From Mycobacterium sp. (GTDB taxonomy: Bacteria > Actinomycetota > Actinomycetes > Mycobacteriales > Mycobacteriaceae), in assembly GCA_020438905.1 (NCBI GenBank), contig JAGQTQ010000023.1, positions 1-39,408 of the forward strand: a stretch of 39,408 nt of DNA, given 5' to 3'. Positions 11,324-20,318 of the stretch are shown here, piece by piece. How positions within the stretch are numbered: the stretch's first letter is position 1; every line of letters begins with the position of its first letter. The translations under genes were made by a program, and so were the position numbers. The notes beneath the pieces are model-generated. The model was not told the origin of the DNA, ran no database searches, and was given only the letters and a program-made list of their open reading frames with translations.

Positions 11324-11928
11324 TCCGGCTTGCGCAGCTGCTGCTCGTACTGGCCGCCGCGGCACTGTGGGTCGCCTCCCGGCTCACCTGGGTGTCGGTC
11401 ACCTCATTCGACGGTCTGAGCCCGCCGCGGACCTCGACGCTGAACGGCGCGGAATGGTCCACGGCGCTGCTGCCGTTGGCGCTGCTGCTGCTCACCGCGG
11501 CCCTGGCCGCTCTCGCGGTGCGTGGGTGGCTGCTGCGGGCACTCGCGCTGCTGGTGGACCTGGCGTGCTTCGCCCTCGGGTATCTGGGCATCAGCCTGAT
11601 CGTGATGCCCGATGTCGGTCCCCGCGGTGCCGAACTGGCCGGGGTTCAAATCGTCAATCTTGTTGCCAGTCAACGGCATATCGCCGGTGCGGTGCTGACG
11701 ATCGCGGCCGCCGTCGCGGCACTTTTCGCCGCGGTCGTGCTGATGCGCTCGGCGGTCTCCTCGGCGCACGAGGCCAGGAAGTACGCGGCACCGGGGGGTT
11801 CCGGCGCCACCGACACGGCGGAGATGTCCGAGCGCGGCATGTGGGACGCCCTCGACGAGGGCCGCGACCCGACCCACGGCGGGATTGGCGCACCGGGATC
11901 ACCCGGGTCCGACGCCGAGGGGCGGTGA
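11320..11928 (+). CDS. Trp-region conserved membrane protein (Trp_oprn_chp family)
   Basis: A 202-residue membrane protein of the actinobacterial family named for its place in trp operons (TIGR02234/PF09534; Rv1610 in M. tuberculosis). Function unknown. Four hydrophobic segments are visible: about residues 3-20, 46-64, 71-95 and 122-145. The short loop after the first segment holds the conserved WVSV. The C-terminal 50 residues are polar, rich in Gly, Asp and Ala ([16 protein letters not shown]), and presumably cytoplasmic. GTG 11320 overlaps the trpE stop (GTGA), so it is translated together with trpE. Its constant place between trpE and trpC suggests a link with tryptophan or precursor movement, but that is inference. 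Confidence 0.9.
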   Translation: MIRLAQLLLVLAAAALWVASRLTWVSVTSFDGLSPPRTSTLNGAEWSTALLPLALLLLTAALAALAVRGWLLRALALLVDLACFALGYLGISLIVMPDVGPRGAELAGVQIVNLVASQRHIAGAVLTIAAAVAALFAAVVLMRSAVSSAHEARKYAAPGGSGATDTAEMSERGMWDALDEGRDPTHGGIGAPGSPGSDAEGR

Positions 11929-11950
11929 CGGGTGCGGACCGGAGGACGGC

Positions 11951-11956
11951 TACCCT
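11951..11956 (+). promoter_or_regulatory. Candidate internal promoter before trpC
   Basis: TACCCT fits the TANNNT -10 pattern in the 77-bp gap between the membrane protein gene and trpC. This is the only sizeable gap in the trp cluster, which is otherwise made of overlaps or a 22-bp spacer. A transcript from here would have a leader of about 43 nt ending in AGAGGGG before the trpC ATG. Confidence 0.35.
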
Positions 11957-12005
11957 TTCACCGATATCGGCAACGGACGACACCGCAAGAGGGGAATCGG
12001 CTGTC

Positions 12006-12824
12006 ATGACTTCGGCAACCGTGCTCGACTCCATTCTCGAGGGAGTCAGAGATGACGTTGCCGCTCGCGAGGCGATCGTGAGCATGGCCGCCGTCAAGGC
12101 CGCCGCGGAGGCGGCTCCGCCCCCGCTCGACGCGATGGCGGCCTTGCGGGCGCCCGGCATTGCGGTGATTGCTGAAGTAAAGCGAGCCAGTCCGTCCCGC
12201 GGCCAACTCGCGGCCATCGCCGACCCGGCCGATCTGGCGCGGGCGTACCAGAACGGTGGGGCGCGGGTCATCAGCGTGCTCACCGAGCAACGCCGGTTTC
12301 AGGGCTCGCTCGCCGACCTCGACGCGGTGCGCGCCGCCGTCAGCATCCCGGTGCTGCGCAAAGATTTCATCGTGCGCCCGTATCAGATTCACGAGGCCCG
12401 GGCTCACGGTGCCGACATGCTGCTGCTGATCGTCGCTGCCCTTGACCAACCGGCCCTGGTCTCGATGCTCGATCGCACCGAGTCGCTCGGAATGACCGCT
12501 CTGGTCGAGGTGCACACCGAGGAGGAGGCCGATCGCGCCTTGCAGGCCGGCGCCAAGCTGATCGGCGTGAACGCCCGCAATCTCAAGACCCTGGAGGTCG
12601 ACCGGGACTGCTTCGGGCGGATTGCGCCCGGCCTGCCCAGCAATGTCATCCGGGTCGCTGAATCCGGGGTGCGCGGGCCTGCTGATCTGCTCGCCTACGC
12701 GGGGGCCGGAGCCGATGCCGTCCTGGTCGGCGAGGGCCTTGTGACCAGCGGCGACCCCCGCGGCGCGGTGGCTGACCTGGTCACTGCGGGCGCCCATCCC
12801 TCGTGCCCGAAACCGGTACGCTGA
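12006..12824 (+). CDS. trpC: Indole-3-glycerol phosphate synthase
   Basis: A (beta-alpha)8 enzyme that cyclises and decarboxylates CdRP to indole-3-glycerol phosphate. The product has 272 residues, the same length I recall for the M. tuberculosis enzyme, and is not fused to TrpF. Catalytic segments are visible: K59 in [19 protein letters not shown] (second catalytic Lys), [21 protein letters not shown] and the phosphate loops AESGVRG and VGEGLV. ATG at 12006 has AGAGGGG about 11 nt upstream. It is followed by trpB after 22 nt. Confidence 0.96.
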   Translation: MTSATVLDSILEGVRDDVAAREAIVSMAAVKAAAEAAPPPLDAMAALRAPGIAVIAEVKRASPSRGQLAAIADPADLARAYQNGGARVISVLTEQRRFQGSLADLDAVRAAVSIPVLRKDFIVRPYQIHEARAHGADMLLLIVAALDQPALVSMLDRTESLGMTALVEVHTEEEADRALQAGAKLIGVNARNLKTLEVDRDCFGRIAPGLPSNVIRVAESGVRGPADLLAYAGAGADAVLVGEGLVTSGDPRGAVADLVTAGAHPSCPKPVR

Positions 12825-12846
12825 ACGCATCGTCTGGAACCCGACC

Positions 12847-14118
12847 ATGGCCGATACCTCTTCCCCCAGCCTGCCCCGCGCGAGCGCAGCGGTCGCGGAG
12901 CCGACCGCGCACGAACCGGACGCCCGCGGTCACTTCGGCGTCTACGGGGGCCGCTACGTCCCTGAGGCGCTGATGGCCGTCATCGAAGAGGTCACCGCCG
13001 CCTACGGCAAGGCCCGCGCCGATCAGTCCTTCCTCGACGAACTCGACCGGTTGCAGACCCACTACGCAGGCCGGCCCTCGCCGCTCTACGAGGCGTCCCG
13101 CCTCAGCGCGCACGTCGGCGGCGCGCGGATCTTCCTCAAGCGCGAGGACCTCAACCACACCGGTTCGCACAAGATCAACAACGTCCTCGGGCAGGCGCTG
13201 CTGGCCCGTCAGATGGGCAAGACCCGGGTCATCGCCGAGACCGGGGCCGGGCAGCACGGCGTGGCCACCGCCACCGCTTGCGCTCTGCTGGGTCTGGAGT
13301 GCGTGATCTACATGGGGGCCGTCGACACCGCGCGCCAGGCACTCAACGTCGCTCGGATGCGACTGCTCGGTGCCGAGGTCGTGGCGGTGCAGTCCGGTTC
13401 CAAGACGCTCAAGGACGCCATCAACGACGCCTTCCGCGACTGGGTCACCAATGCCGATCGGACCTATTACTGTTTCGGGACCGCGGCCGGCCCGCATCCG
13501 TTCCCGTTGATGGTGCGCGATTTTCAACGGGTCGTCGGGTTGGAGGCTCGGGCGCAGATCCTCACCCAGGCCGGCCGGCTGCCCGATGCCGTCACCGCCT
13601 GCGTGGGCGGCGGATCGAATGCGATCGGCATCTTCCATGCCTTCATCGACGATCCGGGAGTGCGCCTGATCGGCTTCGAGGCTGCCGGCGAGGGAGTCGA
13701 GACCGGCCGGCACGCCGCCACGTTCAGCGGCGGCACACCTGGAGCTTTCCAGGGCTCGTATTCCTACCTGTTGCAGAACGAGGACGGGCAGACGATCGAG
13801 TCCCATTCCATCTCAGCGGGGCTGGACTACCCCGGGGTAGGCCCGGAGCATGCCTTCCTCAAAGACCTCGGCCGCACCGAATACCGGCCGATCACCGACT
13901 CCGAGGCGATGGACGCCTTCCGGTTGCTGTGCCGGCTGGAGGGCATCATCCCTGCCATCGAGTCCGCCCACGCCGTGGCGGGAGCGGTGGACCTCGCCGG
14001 CGAACTGGGGCCGGATTCGATCATCATGGTCAACCTGTCGGGCCGGGGTGACAAGGACGTCGAGACCGCCGCCCGCTGGTTCGGGCTGCTCGACGGTGCG
14101 GGGCCGGGGGCCTCGTGA
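12847..14118 (+). CDS. trpB: Tryptophan synthase beta chain
   Basis: PLP enzyme that condenses indole (channelled from TrpA) with serine to give tryptophan. The product has 423 residues. The Schiff-base K109 is in HTGSHKINN, the general-base Glu in AETGAGQHG, and the PLP-phosphate loop in GGGSNAIG. The COMM-domain segment with DLNHTG and GRYVPEALM is clear. The first 20 residues ([20 protein letters not shown]) are a poorly conserved extension before [13 protein letters not shown]. The ATG at 12847 lacks an obvious Shine-Dalgarno, so an inner start cannot be excluded. The stop overlaps the trpA GTG by four bases. Confidence 0.97.
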   Translation: MADTSSPSLPRASAAVAEPTAHEPDARGHFGVYGGRYVPEALMAVIEEVTAAYGKARADQSFLDELDRLQTHYAGRPSPLYEASRLSAHVGGARIFLKREDLNHTGSHKINNVLGQALLARQMGKTRVIAETGAGQHGVATATACALLGLECVIYMGAVDTARQALNVARMRLLGAEVVAVQSGSKTLKDAINDAFRDWVTNADRTYYCFGTAAGPHPFPLMVRDFQRVVGLEARAQILTQAGRLPDAVTACVGGGSNAIGIFHAFIDDPGVRLIGFEAAGEGVETGRHAATFSGGTPGAFQGSYSYLLQNEDGQTIESHSISAGLDYPGVGPEHAFLKDLGRTEYRPITDSEAMDAFRLLCRLEGIIPAIESAHAVAGAVDLAGELGPDSIIMVNLSGRGDKDVETAARWFGLLDGAGPGAS

Positions 14119-14927
14119 GCGTCCAGCACAGTCCGGCGGGCCGGTTGGGGCCCGTCTTCGAGGCCTGCCGCGCCGAGGGGCGGGCGGCACTCATCGGCTA
14201 CCTACCGACCGGGTATCCCGATGTCGAGACCTCGATCGACGCCATGGTCGCGATGAGCGCCGAGTGCGACATCATCGAAGTCGGCGTCCCGTATTCCGAC
14301 CCGGGAATGGACGGTCCGGTGATCGCGACCGCCACCGAGAGCGCACTGCAGCACGGTGTTCGGGTGCGCGACACCCTGCGGGTGGTCGAGGCGATCAGTG
14401 CCGCCGGGGGCAACGCGGTGGTGATGACCTACTGGAATCCGGTGCTGCACTATGGAATCGATGCGTTCGCCCGCGATCTTGCCGCCGCCGGCGGCCTGGG
14501 CATGATCACCCCCGACCTGATCCCGGATGAGGCCGAGGACTGGCTGGCCGCATCGGGTCGCCACGACCTGGACCGGATCTTTCTGGTCGCCCCGTCCTCT
14601 ACACCGGAAAGGCTGGCTCGCACGGTCGAGGCTTCACGAGGGTTCGTCTACGCGGCGTCCACCATGGGTGTCACCGGTGCCCGCGATGCGGTCTCCAACG
14701 CCGCGCCGGAACTGGTGCGCCGCGTCAAGGAGATCTCCGACATCCCGGTAGGGGTGGGTCTGGGCGTGCGGTCGCGGCAGCAGGCTGCCGAGATCGCCCA
14801 CTTCGCCGACGGGGTTATCGTCGGTTCCGCTCTGGTGTCGTCCTTGACCGACGGCGGGGTGGCCGCTGTCCGCAGTCTGACCGCTGAACTCGCCGTCGGG
14901 GTCCGAGAGAAGGAGCCTGCCGCGTGA
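14115..14927 (+). CDS. trpA: Tryptophan synthase alpha chain
   Basis: Cleaves indole-3-glycerol phosphate to indole and glyceraldehyde-3-phosphate, and forms the alpha2-beta2 complex with TrpB. The product has 270 residues. Catalytic E55 and D66 are in [16 protein letters not shown], corresponding to E. coli E49 and D60. [33 protein letters not shown] and GVGLGVRS are family loops. GTG 14115 overlaps the trpB stop; the trpA stop overlaps the lgt GTG (GTGA), tying lgt into the trp transcript, as I recall for other mycobacteria. Confidence 0.97.
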   Translation: MSVQHSPAGRLGPVFEACRAEGRAALIGYLPTGYPDVETSIDAMVAMSAECDIIEVGVPYSDPGMDGPVIATATESALQHGVRVRDTLRVVEAISAAGGNAVVMTYWNPVLHYGIDAFARDLAAAGGLGMITPDLIPDEAEDWLAASGRHDLDRIFLVAPSSTPERLARTVEASRGFVYAASTMGVTGARDAVSNAAPELVRRVKEISDIPVGVGLGVRSRQQAAEIAHFADGVIVGSALVSSLTDGGVAAVRSLTAELAVGVREKEPAA

Positions 14928-16408
14928 CGACAACGGTTCTTGCCTATTTCCCGAGCCCGGCGCAGGGCGTCTGGTATCTCGGCCCGATCCCGATCCGGGC
15001 CTATGCGCTGTGCATCATCACCGGCATCATCGTCGCTCTCATGCTCGGCGATCGCCGCTGGGCGGCGCGCGGCGGCGAGCGCGGCGTCATCTATGACATC
15101 GCGCTGTGGGCGGTGCCCTTCGGTTTGATCGGTGGTCGGATCTACCACCTCATGACCGACTGGAAGACCTACTTCGGACCCGGGGGTGCCGGTCTGTCGG
15201 CGGCCCTGCGGATCTGGGAGGGCGGCCTGGGCATCTGGGGGGCGGTGGCCTTCGGCGGTGTCGGTGCATGGATCGCGTGCCGCCGCCGGGGCATTCCGCT
15301 ACCGGCCTTCGGTGATGCCATCGCTCCGGGCATCGTGCTGGCACAGGCGATCGGCCGGCTCGGCAACTATTTCAACCAGGAGCTCTACGGCCGGGAGACC
15401 ACCGTTCCATGGGGAATGGAGGTCTTCTACCGCCGGGACTCGTCGGGTGTGGTGGATGTGCACTCCCTCGACGGTGTGTCGACCGGGCAGGTGGCCGCCG
15501 TCGTCCACCCGACGTTCCTCTACGAACTGCTGTGGAACGTTCTGGTGTTCTTGGTGCTGATCTGGGCCGACCGCAAGTTCCGCCTCGGGCACGGCCGGTT
15601 GTTCGCCCTGTACGTGGCCGGCTACTGCGCGGGCCGGTTCTGGGTCGAGTTGATGCGCGACGACACCGCGTCGCTTATCGCCGGCATCCGGGTCAACGTT
15701 TTCACCGCTACGTTCGTGTTCATCGGTGCCGTGGTCTATATGGTGCTGGCGCCGAAGGGGCGCGAGGATCCAGCCTCGTTGCAGGGCAGGCAGCCCCCGG
15801 AGTCCGAGGTCGAGTCGGCGGTCGAGGAGTGGGCCGAGGATCTGGTGGCGGCTGCCAAGGGGAGCGGGGTCGTAGCCGCCGCCGCCGTGGCCGGGGAATA
15901 CGAGGGTGCCGACGCCGAAGCCGTGGGCGATGCCGATGCCGGTGCCGAGGCCGAGGCCGAGGAAATTGGTGACGCCGAGCTTGAAGTCGAAGCGGAAGCC
16001 GAAGACGGGGCCGATTTCGTAGCGGAGGTCGACGCCGAGGAGCAGGTCGTCGAGGCACGTCTCGAAGAGGAGATCTCCGAAGCCGAAGCCGAAGCCGAAG
16101 TCGAGGTCGAAGTCGAAGTCGAAGAGCAGGTTGGCTCAGAGCCGGGGGAGGCGGCCGAGGCGGAGACCGAGGGTGCGTCGGAGACTGAGCCCGAGACTCA
16201 AGCGGAGGCAGAGCCTGCCGCAGAAGCGGGGCCGGAAACGGCGCCTGGGCCGGAACTCGACGCTGAACCCGAGCCCGAGCCCGAGGGAGAGGCTGAGCCG
16301 GAAGCAGAAGCCGGACCCGCCGACGGCCAGACCGAGCAGAAGCAGCCGGGCTTCGCATCGACCCTTCGTCGCCTGCTGTGGGGGGTCAGCGCCCGTAGCG
16401 GTGACTGA
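14924..16408 (+). CDS. lgt: Prolipoprotein diacylglyceryl transferase with long acidic C-terminal tail
   Basis: Membrane enzyme that transfers diacylglycerol from phosphatidylglycerol to the lipobox cysteine of prolipoproteins, the first step of lipoprotein maturation. Residues 1 to about 275 are the seven-TM catalytic body. Visible motifs are GGRIYHLMTDW, the Lgt signature GRLGNYFNQELYGRET (near 142), HPTFLYELLWN and GRFWVELMRDD. From about residue 280 to 475 there is a roughly 200-residue tail made almost wholly of Glu, Ala, Val, Asp and Gly, then a short basic/hydrophobic end (FASTLRRLLWGVSARSGD). Mycobacterial Lgt proteins are known to be longer than the roughly 290-residue E. coli enzyme; this one reaches 494. 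GTG 14924 overlaps trpA. The lipoproteins at 21035, 27503 and 28846 would be substrates. Confidence 0.95.
   Translation: MTTTVLAYFPSPAQGVWYLGPIPIRAYALCIITGIIVALMLGDRRWAARGGERGVIYDIALWAVPFGLIGGRIYHLMTDWKTYFGPGGAGLSAALRIWEGGLGIWGAVAFGGVGAWIACRRRGIPLPAFGDAIAPGIVLAQAIGRLGNYFNQELYGRETTVPWGMEVFYRRDSSGVVDVHSLDGVSTGQVAAVVHPTFLYELLWNVLVFLVLIWADRKFRLGHGRLFALYVAGYCAGRFWVELMRDDTASLIAGIRVNVFTATFVFIGAVVYMVLAPKGREDPASLQGRQPPESEVESAVEEWAEDLVAAAKGSGVVAAAAVAGEYEGADAEAVGDADAGAEAEAEEIGDAELEVEAEAEDGADFVAEVDAEEQVVEARLEEEISEAEAEAEVEVEVEVEEQVGSEPGEAAEAETEGASETEPETQAEAEPAAEAGPETAPGPELDAEPEPEPEGEAEPEAEAGPADGQTEQKQPGFASTLRRLLWGVSARSGD
16079..16128 (+). repeat. Glu-codon-rich hexamer-like repeat in lgt
   Basis: Within the acidic tail of lgt the sequence is a run of GAAGCC units followed by GAGGTC/GAAGTC units, encoding alternating Glu-Ala and then Glu-Val. 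Units are six bases, so slippage keeps the frame. This is a plausible length-variable tract. Confidence 0.7.
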
Positions 16409-16429
16409 GGTCTCTGGCATGCTGAAGCC

Positions 16430-16852
16430 ATGACTGAGCAGCCGTTCGGGGGGTCCGGTGAATCGCTGCCTCCGCCCGGCCCACCATCGTATTACCCGCC
16501 GCCCGGTCCGTTTCCGCCACCGCTGAACTACCCGCCGCCGGGCTACTACTTCGATCCGGCGGCGCCGTACGGCCGCCATCCCTTCACCGGCGAACCGCTG
16601 TCGGACAAGTCCAAATCGGTGGCCGGGCTGCTGCAGCTGCTGGGCCTGGTCGGAGTGCTGGGGATCGGCCGGATCTATCTCGGCTACACCGGACTGGGTA
16701 TCGCCCAGCTGGTGGGCTGCCTGACTATCGGCATCCTCACCTGCGGCTTCGGCTTCATCGTGCCCGTCATATGGGGCATCGTCGACGCTGTCATGATCCT
16801 CTCGGACAAGGTGCGTGATCCCTACGGACGGCCGCTGCGCGATGGTTTCTGA
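16430..16852 (+). CDS. TM2-domain membrane protein with Pro/Tyr-rich N-terminus
   Basis: A 140-residue membrane protein. Residues 1-50 are a proline-, glycine- and tyrosine-rich cytoplasmic-type stretch (YYPPPGPFPPPLNYPPPGYY). Residues 60-125 form a TM2 domain: KSKSVAGLLQLLGL, the GIGRIYLGYTGLGIAQL segment and a second helix GFGFIVPVIWGIVDAVMIL. TM2 proteins have no agreed function. It lies 21 nt after lgt; CATGCT before the ATG could also serve as a -10 box. Its end overlaps the next gene by 11 nt. The position equals Rv1615 of M. tuberculosis. I see nothing that points to a specific partner. Confidence 0.88.
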   Translation: MTEQPFGGSGESLPPPGPPSYYPPPGPFPPPLNYPPPGYYFDPAAPYGRHPFTGEPLSDKSKSVAGLLQLLGLVGVLGIGRIYLGYTGLGIAQLVGCLTIGILTCGFGFIVPVIWGIVDAVMILSDKVRDPYGRPLRDGF

Positions 16853-17249
16853 TACCCACCGCCGGTCCCGGCTGTACTCCGGCCTGGCCGCCGGCGGCTT
16901 GGGGCTGGGCGGGCTGGCCTATGTCGGTCTGGTCAATCCGCATCAGCCCGGTTCGCTGTTCCCGCCCTGCCCGTTCAAGCTCCTCACCGGGTGGGACTGC
17001 CCCGCATGCGGCGGCCTGCGGATGACCCACGACCTGCTGCACGGCGAGGTCTCGGCGGCCGTTGTCGACAACGTCTACCTGCTGATCGGGTTACCGCTGC
17101 TGGCCGTGTGGGCGCTGTGGCGGGCCCCCCGGGGCCGGCGGGTGCTGACCCCGGTTCTCCTGGTGGTGCTCTTGGTCACCGCCACGGCCTGGACCGTAGT
17201 TCGCAACCTGCCCGGGTTCCCCCTGGTTCCGACAATGCTCGGACCCTAG
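16842..17249 (+). CDS. DUF2752 membrane protein
   Basis: A 135-residue membrane protein of the DUF2752 family, function unknown. The family core is visible: FPPCPFKLLTGWDCPACGGLRMTHDLLHG, with a CPxCG-like Cys motif and a conserved His region, followed by two hydrophobic helices (about 76-92 and 103-122). An N-terminal helix covers about residues 10-28. ATG 16842 is chosen; it overlaps the end of the TM2 gene by 11 nt in another frame, which implies coupled translation. An upstream in-frame ATG at 16815 would lie inside the TM2 gene and is less likely. The position equals Rv1616. The paired cysteines may bind metal, but this is not shown. Confidence 0.86.
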   Translation: MVSDTHRRSRLYSGLAAGGLGLGGLAYVGLVNPHQPGSLFPPCPFKLLTGWDCPACGGLRMTHDLLHGEVSAAVVDNVYLLIGLPLLAVWALWRAPRGRRVLTPVLLVVLLVTATAWTVVRNLPGFPLVPTMLGP

Positions 17250-17264
17250 ACCCACCGGCGGGAC

Positions 17265-17270
17265 TATGCT
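17265..17270 (+). promoter_or_regulatory. Candidate -10 box, leaderless start of pyk
   Basis: TATGCT ends 8 nt before the GTG of pyk at 17279 and fits TANNNT. No Shine-Dalgarno precedes that GTG, consistent with a leaderless transcript beginning at or next to the start codon. Confidence 0.45.
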
Positions 17271-17278
17271 CAAGCGTC

Positions 17279-18697
17279 GTGACACGGCGCGCAAAAATCG
17301 TCTGTACCCTCGGTCCGGCAACAACAAGTGACGCCATGGTCAAGGCGCTGGTCGAGGCCGGGATGGATGTCGCGCGGCTGAACTTCAGCCATGGAGAGCA
17401 CAGCGATCACGAGACGTCCTACCATCGGGTCCGGAAGGCATCGGAGGCCACCGGGCGCGCGGTGGGGATCCTGGCTGATCTACAGGGACCCAAGATCCGT
17501 CTGGGCCGGTTCGCCGAGGGCAAGACGGAGTGGGCCAACGGCGAAAGCATCCGCATCACGGTGGATGAGTGCGAAGGCACCCACGACCGGGTTTCGACGA
17601 CCTACAAGCAACTCGCCGCCGACGCCCAGCCAGGAGACCGGCTGCTGGTCGACGACGGAAAGGTCTCGCTGGTCGTCGAGCACGTCACCGGCAGCGACGT
17701 GGTGTGCACCGTCACCGAGGGCGGCCCGGTGAGCAACAACAAGGGCCTCTCCATGCCCGGGATGAAGTTCTCGGTGCCCCCGCTCTCCGAGAAGGACATC
17801 GCCGACCTGGAGTTCGCGCTGAAACTCGGCGTCGACCTGGTCGCGTTGTCGTTCGTGCGCTCGCCGGCGGATGCCGAGATCGTCCACGAGGTGATGAACC
17901 GGGTCGGCCGGCGGGTTCCGGTGATTGCGAAGCTGGAGAAGCCCGAGGCCGTCGAGAACCTCGAGGCCATAGTCAAGGCTTTTGACGCCGTCATGGTGGC
18001 CCGCGGTGACCTCGGGGTGGAGCTTCCCCTCGAAGAGGTCCCGCTGGTGCAGAAGCGGGCGATCCAGATCGCTCGGGAGAACGCCAGGCCGGTGATCGTG
18101 GCGACCCAGATGCTCGAGTCGATGATCGAGAACTCCCGGCCCACCAGGGCCGAGGCCTCCGATGTCGCCAACGCGGTGCTCGACGGTACCGACGCGGTGA
18201 TGCTCTCCGGGGAGACCTCGGTGGGCAAGTTCCCGATCGAGGCGGTGCGCACGATGGCCCGGATCATCTGCGCGGTGGAGGAGAACTCCACTGCGGTGCC
18301 TCCGCTGATCTCCGTTCCGCGCACCAAGCGCGGGGTGATCTGCTACGCCGCCCGCGATATCGGTGAACGGCTCGACGCAAAGGCACTGGTCGCATTCACC
18401 ACCTCGGGCGACACCGTGCGGCGGCTGGCGCGGCTGCACAGCCGCCTGCCGCTGCTGGCGTTCGTCACCGTGCCGGGGCTGCGCAGCGAGCTCGCCCTCA
18501 GTTGGGGAACCGAGACGTTCATCGTGCCGCCCACCGACAGCACCGACGACATGATCCGGCAGGTCGACCACTCTCTGCTGGAACTGGGCCGCTACGAACG
18601 CGGGGATCTGGTGATCATCGTCGCGGGCGCTCCGCCGGGCACAGTAGGCTCGACCAACCTGATCCAGGTCCACCGGATCGGGGAGAACGACCACTAG
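17279..18697 (+). CDS. pyk: Pyruvate kinase
   Basis: Converts phosphoenolpyruvate and ADP to pyruvate and ATP in glycolysis. The product has 472 residues, the length I recall for M. tuberculosis PykA. Landmarks are RRAKIVCTLGPAT at the N-terminus, ARLNFSHG, ADLQGPKIRLGRF (start of the B domain), VALSFVRSPAD, VIAKLEKPEAVENL with the catalytic Lys, VMVARGDLGVELP (metal-binding Glu/Asp region), ATQMLESMI and the PTRAEASDVANAVLDGTDAVMLSGET signature region. The C-terminal regulatory domain is complete. The start is GTG 17279, 29 nt after the DUF2752 gene, with a -10-like TATGCT just upstream. Confidence 0.97.
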   Translation: MTRRAKIVCTLGPATTSDAMVKALVEAGMDVARLNFSHGEHSDHETSYHRVRKASEATGRAVGILADLQGPKIRLGRFAEGKTEWANGESIRITVDECEGTHDRVSTTYKQLAADAQPGDRLLVDDGKVSLVVEHVTGSDVVCTVTEGGPVSNNKGLSMPGMKFSVPPLSEKDIADLEFALKLGVDLVALSFVRSPADAEIVHEVMNRVGRRVPVIAKLEKPEAVENLEAIVKAFDAVMVARGDLGVELPLEEVPLVQKRAIQIARENARPVIVATQMLESMIENSRPTRAEASDVANAVLDGTDAVMLSGETSVGKFPIEAVRTMARIICAVEENSTAVPPLISVPRTKRGVICYAARDIGERLDAKALVAFTTSGDTVRRLARLHSRLPLLAFVTVPGLRSELALSWGTETFIVPPTDSTDDMIRQVDHSLLELGRYERGDLVIIVAGAPPGTVGSTNLIQVHRIGENDH

Positions 18698-18722
18698 CGG
18701 GGGACACGACGAGAGGCGCCAC

Positions 18723-19604
18723 GTGCCTGAAACGGCGGGACAGTCGGACTTCGACGAGTTGTTGTCGGTTCTCGAACTCTCCCCGGTCGGCCACGACGTC
18801 TACCTCGGGCGCCACCCCCGGAAGAACCCGGTGCGCACGTTCGGCGGCCAATTGATGGCGCAGGCGTTCGTCGCTGCCAGCCGAAGCCTCGAACACGATC
18901 TGCCGCCCAGCGCCCTGTCGACCCACTTCATCGCCGGCGGGGACCCGACCCAGGACATCGAGTTCCACACCGTGCGCCTGCGCGACGAGCGTCGGTTCGC
19001 CAACCGCCGGGTCGACGCGGTCCAGAACGGCACCCTGCTGGCCACCGCCCTGGTGTCCTACCTGGCCGGCGGCCACGGACTGGAACACAACTTCACCGCG
19101 CCCGAGGTTCCCGAGCCGCACGCGCTGCCGGGCATCGACGAGCTCCTGGTCGGCTACGAAGCGGTAGTCCCACACTTTGCCGAGGCGTTGCGCCCGATCG
19201 AGTGGCGATACACCAATGATCCTGCCTGGGTGATGCGGGACAAGGGCGACCGGCTCGACCGGAACCGCGTGTGGATGACCGCGGCCGGCGAGATGCCCGA
19301 CGACCCGGTTCTGCACACCGCGGCCATGGTCTATTCCTCCGACACCACGGTGCTGGACTCGATCATCACCACCCACGGCCTGTCCTGGGGATGGGACCGG
19401 ATCTTCGCCGTCACCGTGAACCACTCGGTCTGGTTCCACCGCCAGGTCGACTTCTCCGACTGGGTGCTCTATTCGACCGCGTCGCCGGTGGCTGCCGAGT
19501 CACGCGGGCTGGGTATGGGCCATTTCTTCAACCGCGCCGGGAAGGTTGTCTCGACCGTCGCCCAGGAGGGGATCGTCAAGTACTTCCCCGGCAGGCCGAG
19601 ATGA
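18723..19604 (+). CDS. tesB: Acyl-CoA thioesterase II
   Basis: A double-hotdog thioesterase that hydrolyses acyl-CoA to fatty acid and CoA. The product has 293 residues. Typical TesB segments are seen: TFGGQLMAQAF, PPSALSTHFIAGGDPTQDIEFHTVRLRDERRFANRRV (first hotdog), MVYSSDTTVLDS (with the catalytic Asp of the D-S/T-Q network), and the C-terminal LYSTASPVAAESRGLGMGHFFNRAGKVVSTVAQEG. GTG 18723 has GAGAGG about 8 nt upstream and lies 25 nt after pyk. The stop is only 6 nt from the stop of the convergent DUF4190 gene, with no hairpin between them. It is the equivalent of tesB1 (Rv1618). Confidence 0.94.
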   Translation: MPETAGQSDFDELLSVLELSPVGHDVYLGRHPRKNPVRTFGGQLMAQAFVAASRSLEHDLPPSALSTHFIAGGDPTQDIEFHTVRLRDERRFANRRVDAVQNGTLLATALVSYLAGGHGLEHNFTAPEVPEPHALPGIDELLVGYEAVVPHFAEALRPIEWRYTNDPAWVMRDKGDRLDRNRVWMTAAGEMPDDPVLHTAAMVYSSDTTVLDSIITTHGLSWGWDRIFAVTVNHSVWFHRQVDFSDWVLYSTASPVAAESRGLGMGHFFNRAGKVVSTVAQEGIVKYFPGRPR

Positions 19605-19610
19605 TCTCCG

Positions 19611-20162
19611 CTAACGGCCCGGCGTCGGCGTTTCGCTGAACTTGTTCTCCACCGACTGCCGGAACTGCTCGGAGCACTGCTCCACCTTGGCCCGGTCCTG
19701 GCCGGCCTGCTGCAGGCAATCGAAGTAGTCGCCGGCGCCGACCTCTTTGAACAGGCCGACCCAGATGGCGATGAAGGCCAGACCGACGACGATCGCGACG
19801 ACTCCCAGGATGATGCCGGAGAGGGCGACGCCGCCGTTGTTGGCCTCGCCGCGTTTGACCCGGCCGCGTCCCAGGAAGCCAAGGATCACCGCGACGATGC
19901 CCAGCACGATCCCGCCGGCAACCGAGAACGAGGAGACGAGGGCGATGATCGCGATCACCAGCGCGGCGACGCCCAGTCCATTGCGCAACGGCGCCGGCGG
20001 TGCGGGGTAGAAGTCCCCGTATGGCATTTGCGGCGGCGGGTAGCTACCGGGGTACGGACCCGGCGGGTAGGAGTAGGGATTGGCAGGTTGCCCGTACGGG
20101 GGTGCGGGCGGCGGAGTCGGTGCACTGTCCGGTCTGTGCGACTGCTCCGGGTATTCGGTCAT
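19611..20162 (-). CDS. DUF4190 membrane protein with Pro-rich N-terminus
   Basis: A 183-residue membrane protein. Residues 1-58 are rich in Pro, Tyr and Gly (YGQPANPYSYPPGPYPGSYPPP). Two hydrophobic helices follow (about 62-98 and 112-138) in the pattern of DUF4190: NGLGVAALVIAIIALV..GIVLGIVAVILGFLGRGRVKRGEANN, GVALSGIILGVVAIVVGL. The last 45 residues form a soluble domain with two Cys (FDCLQQAGQDRAKVEQCSEQF), probably extracytoplasmic and possibly disulfide-linked. ATG 20162 has CAGGAT upstream. It is transcribed after the HdeD-like gene, but a strong terminator separates them. Function unknown. Confidence 0.85.
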   Translation of the reverse strand: MTEYPEQSHRPDSAPTPPPAPPYGQPANPYSYPPGPYPGSYPPPQMPYGDFYPAPPAPLRNGLGVAALVIAIIALVSSFSVAGGIVLGIVAVILGFLGRGRVKRGEANNGGVALSGIILGVVAIVVGLAFIAIWVGLFKEVGAGDYFDCLQQAGQDRAKVEQCSEQFRQSVENKFSETPTPGR

Positions 20163-20266
20163 GGATCCTGCTTCACCTCGTGCGGACTGCGACGGCTGTC
20201 AGGGTACCCGTCTGGGGAAGTTGCGGGGACAACCTCAGGACAGCTTCCCGAGAAGCTCCACGACAA

Positions 20267-20309
20267 AAGGCGCGGGTTGCGGTTCGACGACCACCGCAAC
20301 CCGCGCCTT
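20267..20309 (-). terminator. Intrinsic terminator of the HdeD-like gene
   Basis: A perfect 17-bp inverted repeat: AAGGCGCGGGTTGCGGT (20267-20283) and its complement (20293-20309), with a 9-nt loop. Read on the reverse strand it starts 9 nt after the HdeD-like stop, and the stem runs into TTTTGTCG, a short U-tract. This is the clearest Rho-independent terminator in the window. Confidence 0.88.
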
Positions 20310-20318
20310 CAACCGTCC

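Noticed and set aside
15720-16358. Reverse-strand Arg/Pro-rich open frame opposite the lgt tail
   Set aside because: It is the complement of the low-complexity Glu/Ala codons. No start signal, no domain, and the lgt frame is clearly the coding one.
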